A stretch of 64,000 nucleotides of DNA. Origin: Parvibaculum sp046297875 (GTDB taxonomy: Bacteria; Pseudomonadota; Alphaproteobacteria; Parvibaculales; Parvibaculaceae). The translations under genes and the position numbers were made by a program. The notes beneath the pieces were generated by a model. It ran no database searches. It had not been told where the DNA came from and saw nothing but the letters and a program-made list of their open reading frames with translations. Shown here piece by piece: positions 26,358 through 36,805 of the stretch; the stretch's first letter is position 1; each line of letters begins with the position of its first letter. Location of the stretch: NCBI RefSeq assembly GCF_046297875.1, contig NZ_JBKBHD010000001.1, positions 124,001 to 188,000 on the forward strand. The letters are read 5' to 3'.

Positions 26358-26618
26358 TTACTCGACGTCGAGCGGTTCGGTGCCGGCCGCCTCGCCCGAG
26401 GCCGACAGGCGGATTTTTTCGACCTTGGCTTCGGCCGCTTTCAGCCGTGCCTCGCAATGAGCCTTCAGCGCCGTGCCGCGCTCGTAGAGTTCGATGGAAT
26501 TTTCGAGTTCCGCATTGCCGGATTCAAGCTGGGAGACGATCTTCTCGAGCTGCGCCAGCGCCTCTTCGAAGCTCAGTTTCTCGATATCCTTGTGAGCATC
26601 GGCTTTCGCGGCGGCCAT
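26358..26618 (-). CDS. xseB: Exodeoxyribonuclease VII small subunit
   Basis: An 86-residue XseB. Residues LSFEEALAQLEKIVSQLESG and ELENSIELYERGTALKAHCE are the two helices that pack on XseA in the nuclease complex, which cuts single-stranded DNA for mismatch repair and recombination. Length is normal. A tail of about 20 residues (ASGEAAGTEPLDVE) extends past the conserved core. The large subunit xseA is not in the window. It sits between the HDAC-like gene (30 bases) and ispA (6 bases). Confidence 0.92.
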   Translation of the reverse strand: MAAAKADAHKDIEKLSFEEALAQLEKIVSQLESGNAELENSIELYERGTALKAHCEARLKAAEAKVEKIRLSASGEAAGTEPLDVE

Positions 26619-26648
26619 GTCGTTCTCCTCGCAGCTTCGGGCATCGGT

Positions 26649-27578
26649 TCAGGCGGTCAGCATCAGGGCGCGGACATGGGCCCGCGCGCTGGCCGCCAGC
26701 GCCTCCAAGTCATAGCCCCCCTCAAGCGCCGAGACAACGCGACCATGGCAAAGGCGGTCCGCCGCCTTCACGAGTTCCGCCGTCGCCCAGCCGAAATCCG
26801 CCTCGGTGAGCCGGAGATTCGCGAGCGGGTCCGCCATATGCGCATCGAAACCCGCCGAAATGAAGATGAAATCGGGGCGGAATTGCTCGATAGCAGGGAT
26901 CACCGCATCGGACATCGCGGCGCGGAATTCCTCCGAGCCCGCGCCAGGCGGCAGGCAGCGATTGTATATATTGCCAAGCCCATGCTCGCTCGCGCGCCCC
27001 GTGCCCGGATAAAGCGGCCATTGATGCGTCGAAATATAGAGAAGCGAGGGGTCGCACTCGAAGGCGGCCTGCGTGCCATTGCCGTGATGGACGTCGAAAT
27101 CCACCACCGCCACGCGTTCGCAGCCATGCGCCTTGCGGGCGTGGAGCGCGCCGATGGCAATATTGTTGAACAGGCAGAAGCCCATCGCCGTTTGCGGTTC
27201 CGCATGATGCCCCGGCGGGCGCACGGCGCAGAAGCCGTTGCGCGCCCTCCCCGCCATCACCTCGTCCACGGCATGGACCACCGCGCCTGCCGCGCGCCAG
27301 GCCGCTTCGAGCGAACCGGGCGACATCGACGTATCGGCATCGATCCGGCGGAAGCCTTCCTGCGGCGCGATCTCCTCAAGCCGCGCTATGTGGCTCTCGG
27401 GATGGACGCGGGCGATCTGCTCGCGCGTCGCGCGCGGCGCCTCCACCCGCTCCAGCAGCATGAACTCCTCGGCTTCGAGCGCGCCGAGGACAGCCCGCAG
27501 CCGGTCCACGCATTCCGGGTGGCCGGGCGGCGTTTCATGGGCAAAGCAGGCGGCATGGGTAACGAGAAGGGTGGGCAT
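26649..27578 (-). CDS. Histone-deacetylase-family (AcuC/APAH-like) deacetylase
   Basis: A 309-residue arginase/deacetylase-fold zinc hydrolase. Conserved HDAC motifs: RPPGHHAEP (about 120-128) with tandem active-site histidines, DFDVHHGNGTQ (about 158-168) with the metal Asp and His, and SAGFDAHMADP (about 240) with the second metal aspartate. Members remove acetyl groups from lysines or polyamines. The consistent position upstream of xseB-ispA-dxs in Alphaproteobacteria suggests co-transcription but no shared pathway is evident. Substrate not determined. Confidence 0.9.
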   Translation of the reverse strand: MPTLLVTHAACFAHETPPGHPECVDRLRAVLGALEAEEFMLLERVEAPRATREQIARVHPESHIARLEEIAPQEGFRRIDADTSMSPGSLEAAWRAAGAVVHAVDEVMAGRARNGFCAVRPPGHHAEPQTAMGFCLFNNIAIGALHARKAHGCERVAVVDFDVHHGNGTQAAFECDPSLLYISTHQWPLYPGTGRASEHGLGNIYNRCLPPGAGSEEFRAAMSDAVIPAIEQFRPDFIFISAGFDAHMADPLANLRLTEADFGWATAELVKAADRLCHGRVVSALEGGYDLEALAASARAHVRALMLTA

Positions 27579-27610
27579 GGCTTCAGCCTAGCATGGGCAG
27601 GGCGCGGCCT

Positions 27611-28696
27611 TCACGCGCGGCGATACCAGTTCACGCCTTTTTCGTCGCGGCTTACCGTCGCGAGGCCGCGGCCGAGGAGGCAGTTGAGATGGGCGAGGCT
27701 TTCGCCCGTCGCCATGAAGAAGACTTCCGGGCCGATCTTGCGCCTGAAGAGCGCGGGGAAGACGTCGATGGCGCGTTTCGGCTCGCCGAGCATGGCGTGG
27801 AGTTTCGCAAGCCCGTCCTCATGTCCGTCGATCAATTGCGTCAGGCGCTGGTGGAGCCCGTAGAAGGGCTCGTTATGCGCCGGCAGCACCAGCGCATCGT
27901 CGGGCAGCGTGGCACGGAGCCGCTTGCAGCTTTCGATCCAGTCTTCCAGCGGATTCTCGTAGGCCTCGGTCGGATGAAGGCTGACATTGGACGAGATGCG
28001 CGGCAGCACCTGATCGCCGGAAATCAGAATGCGGTCTTCCTCGCAGAAAAGGCAGACATGTTCCGGTGCATGGCCCGAGCCGACGACGACGCGCCACGTG
28101 CGACCGCCGATGGTAATGTCGTCGCCTTCGCGCAGACGGCGGAAAATGTCAGGCAGCCGCGAGACGCGTTCGCCGAAACCGCCGAAGCGCTTGCGGTAGC
28201 TTTCGATGCCGCGCTCGCTGAAGCCCGCCGCGCGGTAGAAATCGAGTGCTTCCTTCGGCGCCTCGCGGCCCGTATCGAGCACGAGGTTGCGGCACATCAA
28301 AAAGTCGGTCCGCGACATCGAAAGTTCGATGCCCCACTTGCGCGTGAACCAGCCGGCAAGGCCGACATGATCGGGATGGAGATGTGTGACGATGACGCGC
28401 GTCACCGGCTTGCCACGGAGTCCGGTCTGAAAAATCTCGCGCCAGAGCGCCTTTACCTCGTCGGAAGCGACGCCGGTATCGACAACCGTCCAGCCTTCGC
28501 CGTCTTCCAGCAGCCAGAGATTGATATGGTCGAGCTGGAAGGGCAGCGGCATCCGTACCCAGTGAATGCCGGGCACCACTTCGATCATTTCCGCAGGCCC
28601 CGGCACCCGGTCGAAGGGATAGGTGAGACCGGTGCTTTCAATCGGGGCTTGCGAAATATCGGACATCTGAACTCTCGAAACGGGGCCGCCGGACAA
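27611..28696 (-). CDS. Metallo-beta-lactamase-fold hydrolase
   Basis: A 361-residue MBL-fold protein. The zinc motif THLHPDHVGLAGWF (about 101-114), His in GSGHAPEHVCLFC (about 201-213) and the bridging Asp in LISGDQVLPRISSN (about 220-233) are intact. A longer C-terminal helical region (LTQLIDGHEDGLAKLHAM onward) fits the beta-lactamase-like group with a winged C-terminus found next to acyl-CoA metabolism genes. It lies downstream of the GltS-like symporter and the acyl-CoA dehydrogenase on the minus strand, so a thioester or ester substrate is plausible. Start ATG at 28696 is chosen because of MSGGPVSRVQ; a shorter start at MSDISQ is possible. Confidence 0.82.
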   Translation of the reverse strand: MSGGPVSRVQMSDISQAPIESTGLTYPFDRVPGPAEMIEVVPGIHWVRMPLPFQLDHINLWLLEDGEGWTVVDTGVASDEVKALWREIFQTGLRGKPVTRVIVTHLHPDHVGLAGWFTRKWGIELSMSRTDFLMCRNLVLDTGREAPKEALDFYRAAGFSERGIESYRKRFGGFGERVSRLPDIFRRLREGDDITIGGRTWRVVVGSGHAPEHVCLFCEEDRILISGDQVLPRISSNVSLHPTEAYENPLEDWIESCKRLRATLPDDALVLPAHNEPFYGLHQRLTQLIDGHEDGLAKLHAMLGEPKRAIDVFPALFRRKIGPEVFFMATGESLAHLNCLLGRGLATVSRDEKGVNWYRRA

Positions 28697-28769
28697 GGCG
28701 GATCACCCTTTCGTGATAGGCGCATGGGCCCGAGACGTCAAACCGGCGCCGCGTGATGCCTGCCCGACG

Positions 28770-30143
28770 CTACGGCATCTTCCGCGCCAGCCGCTCGCCG
28801 ACATAGATCCAGATGGCCAGCAGCAGACTCGTTGCGATCAGCATGGGCCAGGGGCCGAAGGCGAGGATGAGCGGCATGGCAGCCGCCGTGAAAAGGCCGC
28901 CGCCGACAATGGGCGCAAAGAAGAGCTGCTTGTAGCCGAAATTCTCGAGCCCGCCGGAACGGTTCTCCGGGTCTGCGATGCGGAAGAGCATGAGGCCGCT
29001 CACCGTCATGCCCATGGCCTGGCCGAAATGCGGAATACCCTGCGCGAACCAGTCGGGCCCGAGCATGCGCGGCGCGAGAACGAGCAGCGCCACGATATTC
29101 CAGACAATGCCTCCGATAGCGAGCCAGACGAAGGGGCCGAGATTTTCATGGATCGCGGAGAGCGAGAGGGTTGCCAGCGCCGCAACGATCAGAATGTCGA
29201 GTGCAGCGCCCGAGATGCGGTTCACCAGCGCACGGTCCACAAGGCTCATGCCGACATATCGGCTCACGATCACCTGCACGATGACACCGCCGAGCATGGC
29301 CAGCGGAAAGAGCGGCAGATAGGCGAGAATCCGTGTGCCGTCGCGGCCCCATGTGTTCGCTTCGAGCAGGATCAGCAATTGGTGCAGGCCCCAGCCGATG
29401 GCGATGGCAACGGCGAACAGGCCGAGATGGAGCGACATGGGGTCGATCGGCTGGGCGGCATCGCTGGTCTGCGGCCGGGCGGCAAGCTGCGCGGTCGTGT
29501 CGGCCGGCGGATCGGGATGAAGTTCCGGCGTCGGCTCCCGCACGCCGGAAGGATCGACGAGCCCGCGCCGCGCCGCCCAGTTGATGAGAACAAGGCCGAT
29601 CAGCACCGAGCCGACCAGGCCGATGGTCGCAAGGCCGAGCGCGAGGTCCGTTCCCGCCGCAAAGCCCACCGCCTCGAATGTCGGCCCGAGGCCCGCCGCC
29701 GTGCCGTGGCCACCCTCGAAGGAAATCTCGATCAGTGCGCCCGCAACCGGCGGCGTCGCATAGAAGGGCGTCAGTACTGCAATGACGAGGCCGAGGCCGA
29801 CGACATATTGGCCCCAGGCGATTGCCTGCCCGTAGGCGATGACGGGGCCTGCGCGGCGCCAGATCTGGCCGGGGCCCGGAATGATCTTGCCGAGAAATAG
29901 ACCGGCGAAAACGACATTGATGAGAAGCGCGGGAAGCTGGCGCCAGATGTCGAGCACCCCTTCGGGAATGATCGAGCGGCCGACTTCCGGGCCGGCAAAG
30001 AGAAGAATGAAGCCTGCAACCACCGAACCGGGAATAAAGAGCCTCGCAAGCACGGCAAGACGCCAGCGCAGATATTTCGAGACGATCAGCATCACCCAGA
30101 TGATGGCGAGCGCGAGCGATATCGTGCCGAAATCCGTCATCAT
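28770..30143 (-). CDS. Sodium:glutamate symporter-like (GltS) transporter
   Basis: A 457-residue membrane protein with about ten to twelve hydrophobic segments split by a long polar loop (about 200-240, rich in Pro, Gln and Asp). The SFEGGHGTAAGLGPTF motif (about 142-157) is the signature of the GltS family, and related TNxGQ-type repeats are seen in the second half (IPHFGQAMGMTVSG). It would import a dicarboxylate or amino acid with Na+. The ATG overlaps the stop of the acyl-CoA dehydrogenase gene by one base (30143), implying coupled translation. Substrate is inferred by family only. Confidence 0.85.
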   Translation of the reverse strand: MMTDFGTISLALAIIWVMLIVSKYLRWRLAVLARLFIPGSVVAGFILLFAGPEVGRSIIPEGVLDIWRQLPALLINVVFAGLFLGKIIPGPGQIWRRAGPVIAYGQAIAWGQYVVGLGLVIAVLTPFYATPPVAGALIEISFEGGHGTAAGLGPTFEAVGFAAGTDLALGLATIGLVGSVLIGLVLINWAARRGLVDPSGVREPTPELHPDPPADTTAQLAARPQTSDAAQPIDPMSLHLGLFAVAIAIGWGLHQLLILLEANTWGRDGTRILAYLPLFPLAMLGGVIVQVIVSRYVGMSLVDRALVNRISGAALDILIVAALATLSLSAIHENLGPFVWLAIGGIVWNIVALLVLAPRMLGPDWFAQGIPHFGQAMGMTVSGLMLFRIADPENRSGGLENFGYKQLFFAPIVGGGLFTAAAMPLILAFGPWPMLIATSLLLAIWIYVGERLARKMP

Positions 30144-31912
30144 CAGCCGAGCTCGTCAACTGCGAGGGCAAAGAGGCTTTCATCGCCCGCGGTCGCGGGG
30201 GCAAGCAGCCCATGCACATTGGGCAGGATATTCGCGGCGTAGAACTGCGCGATGGCGCGGCGCGCCGTTGCCGCCCTGTCGATCAGCGCGGCGCGCGCGA
30301 GATAGTGGCCGCCTGCCGCCGTCCCGAAGAGGCGCAGATAGGGCGTCGCGCCTGCGAGGCAATCATTCGGTGCGGATTTCAGATTGGCGAGCATGTAGTC
30401 CGTCGCCTTGTCGAGCGTATCGAGTGCCTCGTCGAGCGCCGCGCCCACGCCCGTCAGCACCTTGTCGTTCGACGAGCGCGCCTCCTTCGCCGTCTCGCGC
30501 ATTTCGGCGATAAAGCCGCGCGCGACCTCGCCTTTGCCGAGCGGCAGTTTCCGCGTCACGAGGTCGATCGCCTGAATGCCGTTCGTGCCTTCATAGATCG
30601 GCAGGATGCGCGCATCGCGATAGAACTGCGCCGCGCCCGTTTCCTCGATGAAGCCCATGCCGCCATGGATCTGCACGCCGATGGAGGCCGCCTCGACGCC
30701 TATATCGGTCGAAAAGGATTTCGCAATCGGCGTCAGCAGGTCGGCGCGGGCCTGCGCCGCTCGGCGCGTTTCCTCGCTGCTGCCGCCATGCGCGCCGTCG
30801 ATCGCGACTGCCGTCGCGTAGCAGATCGCGCGCGCCGCATCCGTCATCGACTTCATGGTGAGCAGCATGCGGCGGATATCGGGATGCTCGATGATCGGCG
30901 CCATTTCACCCGGCGCGAGGGTGGAGCCGAGCGGGCGGCCCTGCTTGCGCTCCTTCGCGTATGAAAGCGCATGCTGATAGGCGGCTTCGGCAATGGCGAC
31001 GCCCTGCGTGCCGACGAGAAGGCGTGCATTGTTCATCATGGTGAACATGCAGGCGAGGCCGCGGTTCTCCTCGCCGATCAGCCAGCCTTTGGCGCCGCCC
31101 TTCTCGCCATAGGACATGACGCAGGTGGGGCTGCCATGAATGCCGAGCTTTTCTTCCAGCCCGATGCAATGCGCATCGTTGCGCGCACCCAGCGAACCGT
31201 CCTCATTGACGAGGAATTTCGGCACGAGGAATAGCGAGATGCCTTTTGTGCCCGCCGGTGCATCGGGCAGGCGCGCCAGCACGAGATGGACGATGTTCTC
31301 GGCCATGTCGTGGTCGCCATAGGTGATGAAGATCTTGGTACCGGTGATGAGATAGCTGCCGTCGCCCTGCGGCGCGGCCTTCGCCTTCAGCGCATTGAGG
31401 TCGGAGCCTGCCTGCGGCTCGGTCAGGTTCATCGTGCCGGTCCACTCACCGGAGATGAGCTTCGGCAGGTATCGGCGTTTCTGCTCCTCGGTCCCATGCG
31501 CCGTCAGCGCCTCGATGGCGCCTTGCGAGAGGATCGGGCAGAGGCCGAAGGACATGCAGGCCGCATTCCACATTTCCTGCATGGCGACGGCGAGCGCGGT
31601 CGGCAGGCCCTGCCCGCCAAATTCCGGCGTCGCGGCGAGGCTGCCCCAGCCGCCTTCCACCCATTTGCGGTAGGCATCGGCCAGCGCCGGATAGACGGAG
31701 ACGCCGCCCTCGCCCAGTTCGATGCCGTGTCCGTCCACCGCGCGGTTGAGGGGTGCCAGCACATCGGCGGCGAGCTTCGCACCCTCTTCCATGACCGACG
31801 CGACGAGATCGGGCGAAACATCCTCGAAGGCGCCCTGCCCCATGAGGCCGGAAAGCCCTGCGACCTCGTTCAGCGTAAAAGCCATGTCGCGAACCGGCGG
31901 GCGATATGTCAT
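30143..31912 (-). CDS. Acyl-CoA dehydrogenase (DmdC-like, long C-terminal domain)
   Basis: A 589-residue FAD enzyme that introduces the alpha-beta double bond in acyl-CoA. ACAD signatures include MNLTEPQAGSDLNAL (about 155-169), VQIHGGMGFIEETGAAQFYRD (about 415-435) and the catalytic Glu in LPIYEGTNGIQAIDL (about 437). The extra 130-residue C-terminal helical domain and the N-terminal MTYRPPVRDMAFTL match the DmdC / long ACAD group. The start at 31910-31912 has SD GAGGAGC; a longer reading without SD is less likely. Genes for DMSP degradation (dmdA) are not near, so a general fatty-acid role is preferred. Confidence 0.87.
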   Translation of the reverse strand: MTYRPPVRDMAFTLNEVAGLSGLMGQGAFEDVSPDLVASVMEEGAKLAADVLAPLNRAVDGHGIELGEGGVSVYPALADAYRKWVEGGWGSLAATPEFGGQGLPTALAVAMQEMWNAACMSFGLCPILSQGAIEALTAHGTEEQKRRYLPKLISGEWTGTMNLTEPQAGSDLNALKAKAAPQGDGSYLITGTKIFITYGDHDMAENIVHLVLARLPDAPAGTKGISLFLVPKFLVNEDGSLGARNDAHCIGLEEKLGIHGSPTCVMSYGEKGGAKGWLIGEENRGLACMFTMMNNARLLVGTQGVAIAEAAYQHALSYAKERKQGRPLGSTLAPGEMAPIIEHPDIRRMLLTMKSMTDAARAICYATAVAIDGAHGGSSEETRRAAQARADLLTPIAKSFSTDIGVEAASIGVQIHGGMGFIEETGAAQFYRDARILPIYEGTNGIQAIDLVTRKLPLGKGEVARGFIAEMRETAKEARSSNDKVLTGVGAALDEALDTLDKATDYMLANLKSAPNDCLAGATPYLRLFGTAAGGHYLARAALIDRAATARRAIAQFYAANILPNVHGLLAPATAGDESLFALAVDELG

Positions 31913-32002
31913 GAAGGGCTCCTCAAACACGGGAAAGCGCGGGAAAAGGCTTGTTTCCGGCCTTTTACTGTATTCTCCGGCCCCTGTGTACCGGTTGAAG
32001 GA

Positions 32003-32979
<977 letters not shown>

Positions 32980-32983
<4 letters not shown>

Positions 32984-33852
32984 GCAGTTTCGCCGATCAG
33001 GAGCGTCGGCACACCGCAGGTCGGCTTGCGGATGGTCGAGACTTCGGTGCCGGGCTTGCGGCCGACACGGACCTCCGACACATCGAGCCCGGCCTTGCCG
33101 ATACGCGCCGTGGCGGCTGCGACGGAATCCACCTTCCAGGCGATGCCCCAGAACCCTTCGGCCTTGGGCGCCTTCGCCTTGTCGAGCATTTCCACCACTT
33201 CGATGGTGAGGCCACCCGCACGGAAGAAAAGCTGGCGGACGCCCCATTCGGGCTTCGTCTGGTCGAGCGCGAGGCGGATGCCGAGCTTGCCGCCGAAGAG
33301 CGCTTTGCAGCGTTCGGCATCGGGCGTCATGATGACGACGTGGTCGCAGGCGGAAACCGCCTCACCTTCCGGCACGCCGGCCGAGAGCGGCGCAGGCGGC
33401 AGCGCGTCTTCCGGGCTCAGATGCTGGATACCCAGCATGAAAAGGCCGAGCATTTCGTCCTTCGGCATGGCGATGGTGCGCCATTCGCGGATCGCGCCCG
33501 TCACCTCGTCGCGGCCCTTGCCATCGACGGGCGCGCCGGATTTAAGCCCCCGCGCATTGAAGGCTTCGGTGGCGGCTGCCGCATCGGCAACGCCGAGCAC
33601 GATGCCGTAGAGCCCTTCGCCATGCGCATCGAGATGGGCCTTCAGCGCATCGGCATTGGCGCCCTCGGCGATGGGGGCATAGAGTTCCACATAGGTATTC
33701 TTCAACCGGTACAACACGTTACCCGTGCCGACGCCGGGATGGACGCCCTTCCATGAGGGCTCGCGGCCGAAGATCGCCGTATAGGTTTTCTCCGCTTCCT
33801 TCAGGTCGCGGACGGCGATGATGATGTGGTCGACACAGGTGACTTCGCTCAT
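32980..33852 (-). CDS. VOC-family (glyoxalase/dioxygenase-fold) protein
   Basis: A 290-residue protein with two vicinal-oxygen-chelate modules. The first begins CVDHIIIAVRDLKEAEKTYTA (about 4-24) and the second includes ACDHVVIMTPDAERCKALFG (about 170-189), each with the H at the strand start and beta-alpha-beta-beta-beta pattern. Tandem VOC proteins can be dioxygenases, isomerases or glyoxalases; the metal ligand set is only partly visible. The start at 33850-33852 (MSEVTCVDH) is preferred because it begins the VOC fold. Convergent with Sua5; the stops overlap through one CTAG. Confidence 0.78.
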
Positions 33853-34006
33853 GGGGCAAACTCCGGCTCGGAAAACGCGCGGCACTCTAGGAGCAAACCG
33901 GGCGGCCCGCCAGCGGCCTGAATCTGCAAGGCAATTTGCACTTATCCCCGGGTAGGACGAGTGGGGGTATGATCCATCTAAATCGGATCAAAGGAAATTC
34001 GCACCC

Positions 34007-35377
34007 ATGCCCCATTCCCCTGCCCGCCTGAAAGAGATGCTCGACGAAGGCACACGCCAATTTTGCGTGCCGGGGGCGTCGCTTGGCGTATGGACGGGCG
34101 ACACGCTTTCAGAAGCGGCGGCCGGCGTCTGCAATATCGAGACGAAAGTGCCGGTGACGCCCGAGACGCTTTTCCAGATCGGCTCCATCACCAAGCTCTA
34201 CACGGCGGCGCTCGCCATGCAGCTTGTCGAGGAAGGAAAACTCGCGCTCGATGTGCCGGTGCGCACCCTGCTGCCGGATTTCAAGGTAAAGGATGAGAGC
34301 GTCGCCGCGCGGGTGACGCTCCGCCATTTGCTGTCGCATACCAGCGGCATCATGGGCGATTATTTCAAGGATGCCGGCCGCGGCGAGGACCGGGTGGCGA
34401 GGTTCACCGCCATGATGGCCGCGCTCGACCAGGTGCATGAGCCCGGCGAGATGTTTTCCTATTGCAATACGGGCTTCGTCGCCGCGGGCCGCATGATCGA
34501 AGTGGCAAACGGTACGACATGGGACAAGGCAATCCGCCAGCGGCTCGCCAAACCGCTCGACACGCCGTCCTTCTCGACGCTGCCGGAACAGGCGATGCGC
34601 TACCAGACGGCGATCGGACACCTGGGCCAGCCCGGCCGGATGATGGTGACACCCATCGCCTATCTCGCCGCATCGAACGGGCCTGCGGGCGCGACGCCGA
34701 TGGCAAAGGCGCGAGATGTCGTCACCTTCATGCGGATGATGATGGCGCTCGGCGTGGCGGCGAACGGCAATCGCGTTCTCTCCGCCGGAAGCGTTGAAGC
34801 GATGCACAGCATGAATATCGTTTGCCCCAAGGGCATGAATATCGACGCCATCGGGCTTGCCACCTTCATGTGGGACTGGGATGGCGACGGAACCTATGAA
34901 GTGTTCGGCCATGACGGCTCGACCATCGGCCAGGCGGCCTGGGCGCGCTATCACCCGGCAAGCAGCACGGCTTTCTGCCTGCTCACCAATGGCGGCAATG
35001 GCAAGGCGCTTGCCGACCGGCTGATCCGCGAGATTTTTTCTGATGCCGCCGGGATTGCGCCGCCCGAATTGCCGAAACCGTACGCCGCTCTGGCCATCGC
35101 CCCGGCGCGCTATCTCGGCCGCTATGCAAACACGATGGAGGAAATCGAGGTGAGCGAGGAAGACGGCAAACTCGTCGTCACCGTCACGCCCGCGCCGGAC
35201 TATGCCGTCATGTCCGGCGGGCCGAAACGCATCTCCCTTGAGCCGGCGAGTGCCGAACTCTTCCTCGGCGTCCCGCCCGGCATGACGCTGCCGCAAAGCT
35301 GGCACTTCCTCGGCGACGACGGCACCGGCCGCGCCCGCTGGCTTCATTCCGGCGTCCGCGCGCACAAGCGGGTGTGA
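34007..35377 (+). CDS. Serine hydrolase, class C beta-lactamase/esterase family
   Basis: A 456-residue protein of the penicillin-binding fold. The nucleophile is in IGSITKLYT (Ser60-x-x-Lys63), Tyr-x-Asn in FSYCNTGF (Tyr152, Asn154), and the third motif is GHDGSTIGQ (HDG in place of the KTG), usual in esterase EstB- and DD-peptidase-like members. A C-terminal about 120-residue lipocalin-like extension (LGRYANTMEEIEVSEEDG) is as in Pab87-type proteins. No signal peptide. Substrate not known; beta-lactam resistance cannot be inferred. Followed 13 bases later by an FAD oxidoreductase. Confidence 0.82.
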   Translation: MPHSPARLKEMLDEGTRQFCVPGASLGVWTGDTLSEAAAGVCNIETKVPVTPETLFQIGSITKLYTAALAMQLVEEGKLALDVPVRTLLPDFKVKDESVAARVTLRHLLSHTSGIMGDYFKDAGRGEDRVARFTAMMAALDQVHEPGEMFSYCNTGFVAAGRMIEVANGTTWDKAIRQRLAKPLDTPSFSTLPEQAMRYQTAIGHLGQPGRMMVTPIAYLAASNGPAGATPMAKARDVVTFMRMMMALGVAANGNRVLSAGSVEAMHSMNIVCPKGMNIDAIGLATFMWDWDGDGTYEVFGHDGSTIGQAAWARYHPASSTAFCLLTNGGNGKALADRLIREIFSDAAGIAPPELPKPYAALAIAPARYLGRYANTMEEIEVSEEDGKLVVTVTPAPDYAVMSGGPKRISLEPASAELFLGVPPGMTLPQSWHFLGDDGTGRARWLHSGVRAHKRV

Positions 35378-35390
35378 TAAGAGAAACCAC

Positions 35391-36803
35391 ATGAAACCCA
35401 CACCAGAAATCCTCGCCCGCCTGAAAGCCGTCACCGGCGACAAAGGCTTCATCGCCGATGAACGCGACATGGCGTCCTATCTCGAGGAGCGGCGGGAGCT
35501 GTTTCACGGGCGGGCGGCGGCGGTGCTGAAGCCTGCCTCGACGGAAGAAGTCTCCGCCATCATGCGCATCGCGCATGAAGCGGGCATCCCGGTCGTGCCG
35601 CAGGGCGGCAATACCGGACTTGTCGGCGGGCAGATACCGGATCAGAGCGGCGAGGCAATTATCCTCTCGCTCTCCCGCATGAACCGCATCCGCGCCATCG
35701 ACACCGCGAACAACACGCTCACCGTCGAAGCTGGCGTGACGCTCGCCGGGGTGCAAGCGGAAGCGGAAAAGGCTGGCCGGCTGTTTCCACTCAGCCTCGC
35801 CTCCGAAGGCACATGCCAGATCGGCGGCAATCTCGCCTCCAATGCGGGCGGCACGCAGGTGCTGCGCTATGGCAATGCGCGCGATCTCGTGCTTGGGCTC
35901 GAAGTGGTGCTCGCCAATGGCGATATCTGGAACGGGCTGACGGGCCTCCGGAAAGACAATACGGGCTATGACCTCCGCCATCTCTTTCTCGGTTCGGAAG
36001 GCACGCTCGGCATCATCACCGCCGCCGTGCTGAAACTCTTTCCGCGGCCGGAAGCCGTCTCGACCGCTTTCGCCGCCGTGCCGAGCGTCGATGCGGCGGT
36101 GAGCCTGCTCCGCATCGCCGACACAGTTTCCGGCGGGCAGGTTTCGACCTTCGAACTCGTGCCGCGCATCGGCCTCGATTTCGTGACGACGCATCTTGAA
36201 GGCATGGCGGACCCGCTTGCCGACCGCTCGCCCTGGTATGCGCTGATCGAGATGACGGCTGGAACGCGCGCCCATCTCGACGAGGCGATGGAAGCCTCGC
36301 TCAAGGAAGGGCTCGAACAAGGGCTGGTGACGGATGCCGCCATCGCACAATCGGGGACGCAGCATGCGGATTTCTGGCGTTTGCGCGAAAGCCTATCCGA
36401 TGTGCAACGCCTCGAAGGCGGCAGCATCAAGCATGATGTATCTGTGCCGGTGTCCCGCATGGCGAATTTCATCACCATGGCGACGAAGGCCGTCGAAGAG
36501 CGCCTGCCCGGCATCCGCCCCGTGCCATTCGGCCATATCGGCGACGGGAATGTGCATTTCAATCTGAGTCAGCCCGTGACGATGGACAAGGCGGCGTTCC
36601 TCGATCTCTGGGGCGAGATGAACGGGATCGTTCACGGCATCGTCCGCGAAATGGGCGGTTCGATCAGCGCCGAACATGGCGTCGGTCAGTTGAAGCGCGA
36701 CGAGATCGCAGCGACGAAATCGCCCGTCGAAATGGAGCTGATGCGCAGCCTGAAGCGCGCGCTCGATCCCAAGGGCATCCTCAATCCGGGCAAGGTCGTT
36801 TGA
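35391..36803 (+). CDS. FAD-linked oxidoreductase, D-2-hydroxyacid (GlcD/D2HGDH-like) dehydrogenase
   Basis: A 470-residue protein with an N-terminal FAD-binding-4 domain (about 45-215, VVPQGGNTGLVGGQIPDQS and GSEGTLGIITAAVLKLF) and a C-terminal FAD-oxidase C domain with the metal/substrate motif FGHIGDGNVHFN (about 381) and SAEHGVGQLKRDE (about 424). These oxidise D-2-hydroxy acids such as D-lactate, glycolate or D-2-hydroxyglutarate, passing electrons to an electron carrier. The order with a serine hydrolase suggests a small catabolic unit but no clear pathway. Ends 2 bases from the convergent CNNM-like gene. Confidence 0.87.
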   Translation: MKPTPEILARLKAVTGDKGFIADERDMASYLEERRELFHGRAAAVLKPASTEEVSAIMRIAHEAGIPVVPQGGNTGLVGGQIPDQSGEAIILSLSRMNRIRAIDTANNTLTVEAGVTLAGVQAEAEKAGRLFPLSLASEGTCQIGGNLASNAGGTQVLRYGNARDLVLGLEVVLANGDIWNGLTGLRKDNTGYDLRHLFLGSEGTLGIITAAVLKLFPRPEAVSTAFAAVPSVDAAVSLLRIADTVSGGQVSTFELVPRIGLDFVTTHLEGMADPLADRSPWYALIEMTAGTRAHLDEAMEASLKEGLEQGLVTDAAIAQSGTQHADFWRLRESLSDVQRLEGGSIKHDVSVPVSRMANFITMATKAVEERLPGIRPVPFGHIGDGNVHFNLSQPVTMDKAAFLDLWGEMNGIVHGIVREMGGSISAEHGVGQLKRDEIAATKSPVEMELMRSLKRALDPKGILNPGKVV

Positions 36804-36805
36804 GA

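Noticed and set aside
27611..28696. Reading the MBL protein and the serine hydrolase at 34007 as beta-lactam resistance genes
   Set aside because: Motifs are only fold-level; both belong to broad hydrolase families and no resistance context is present.
33971..33989. GATCC-N9-GGATC palindrome before the serine hydrolase
   Set aside because: Arms are only 5-6 bp and no well-spaced promoter was found.
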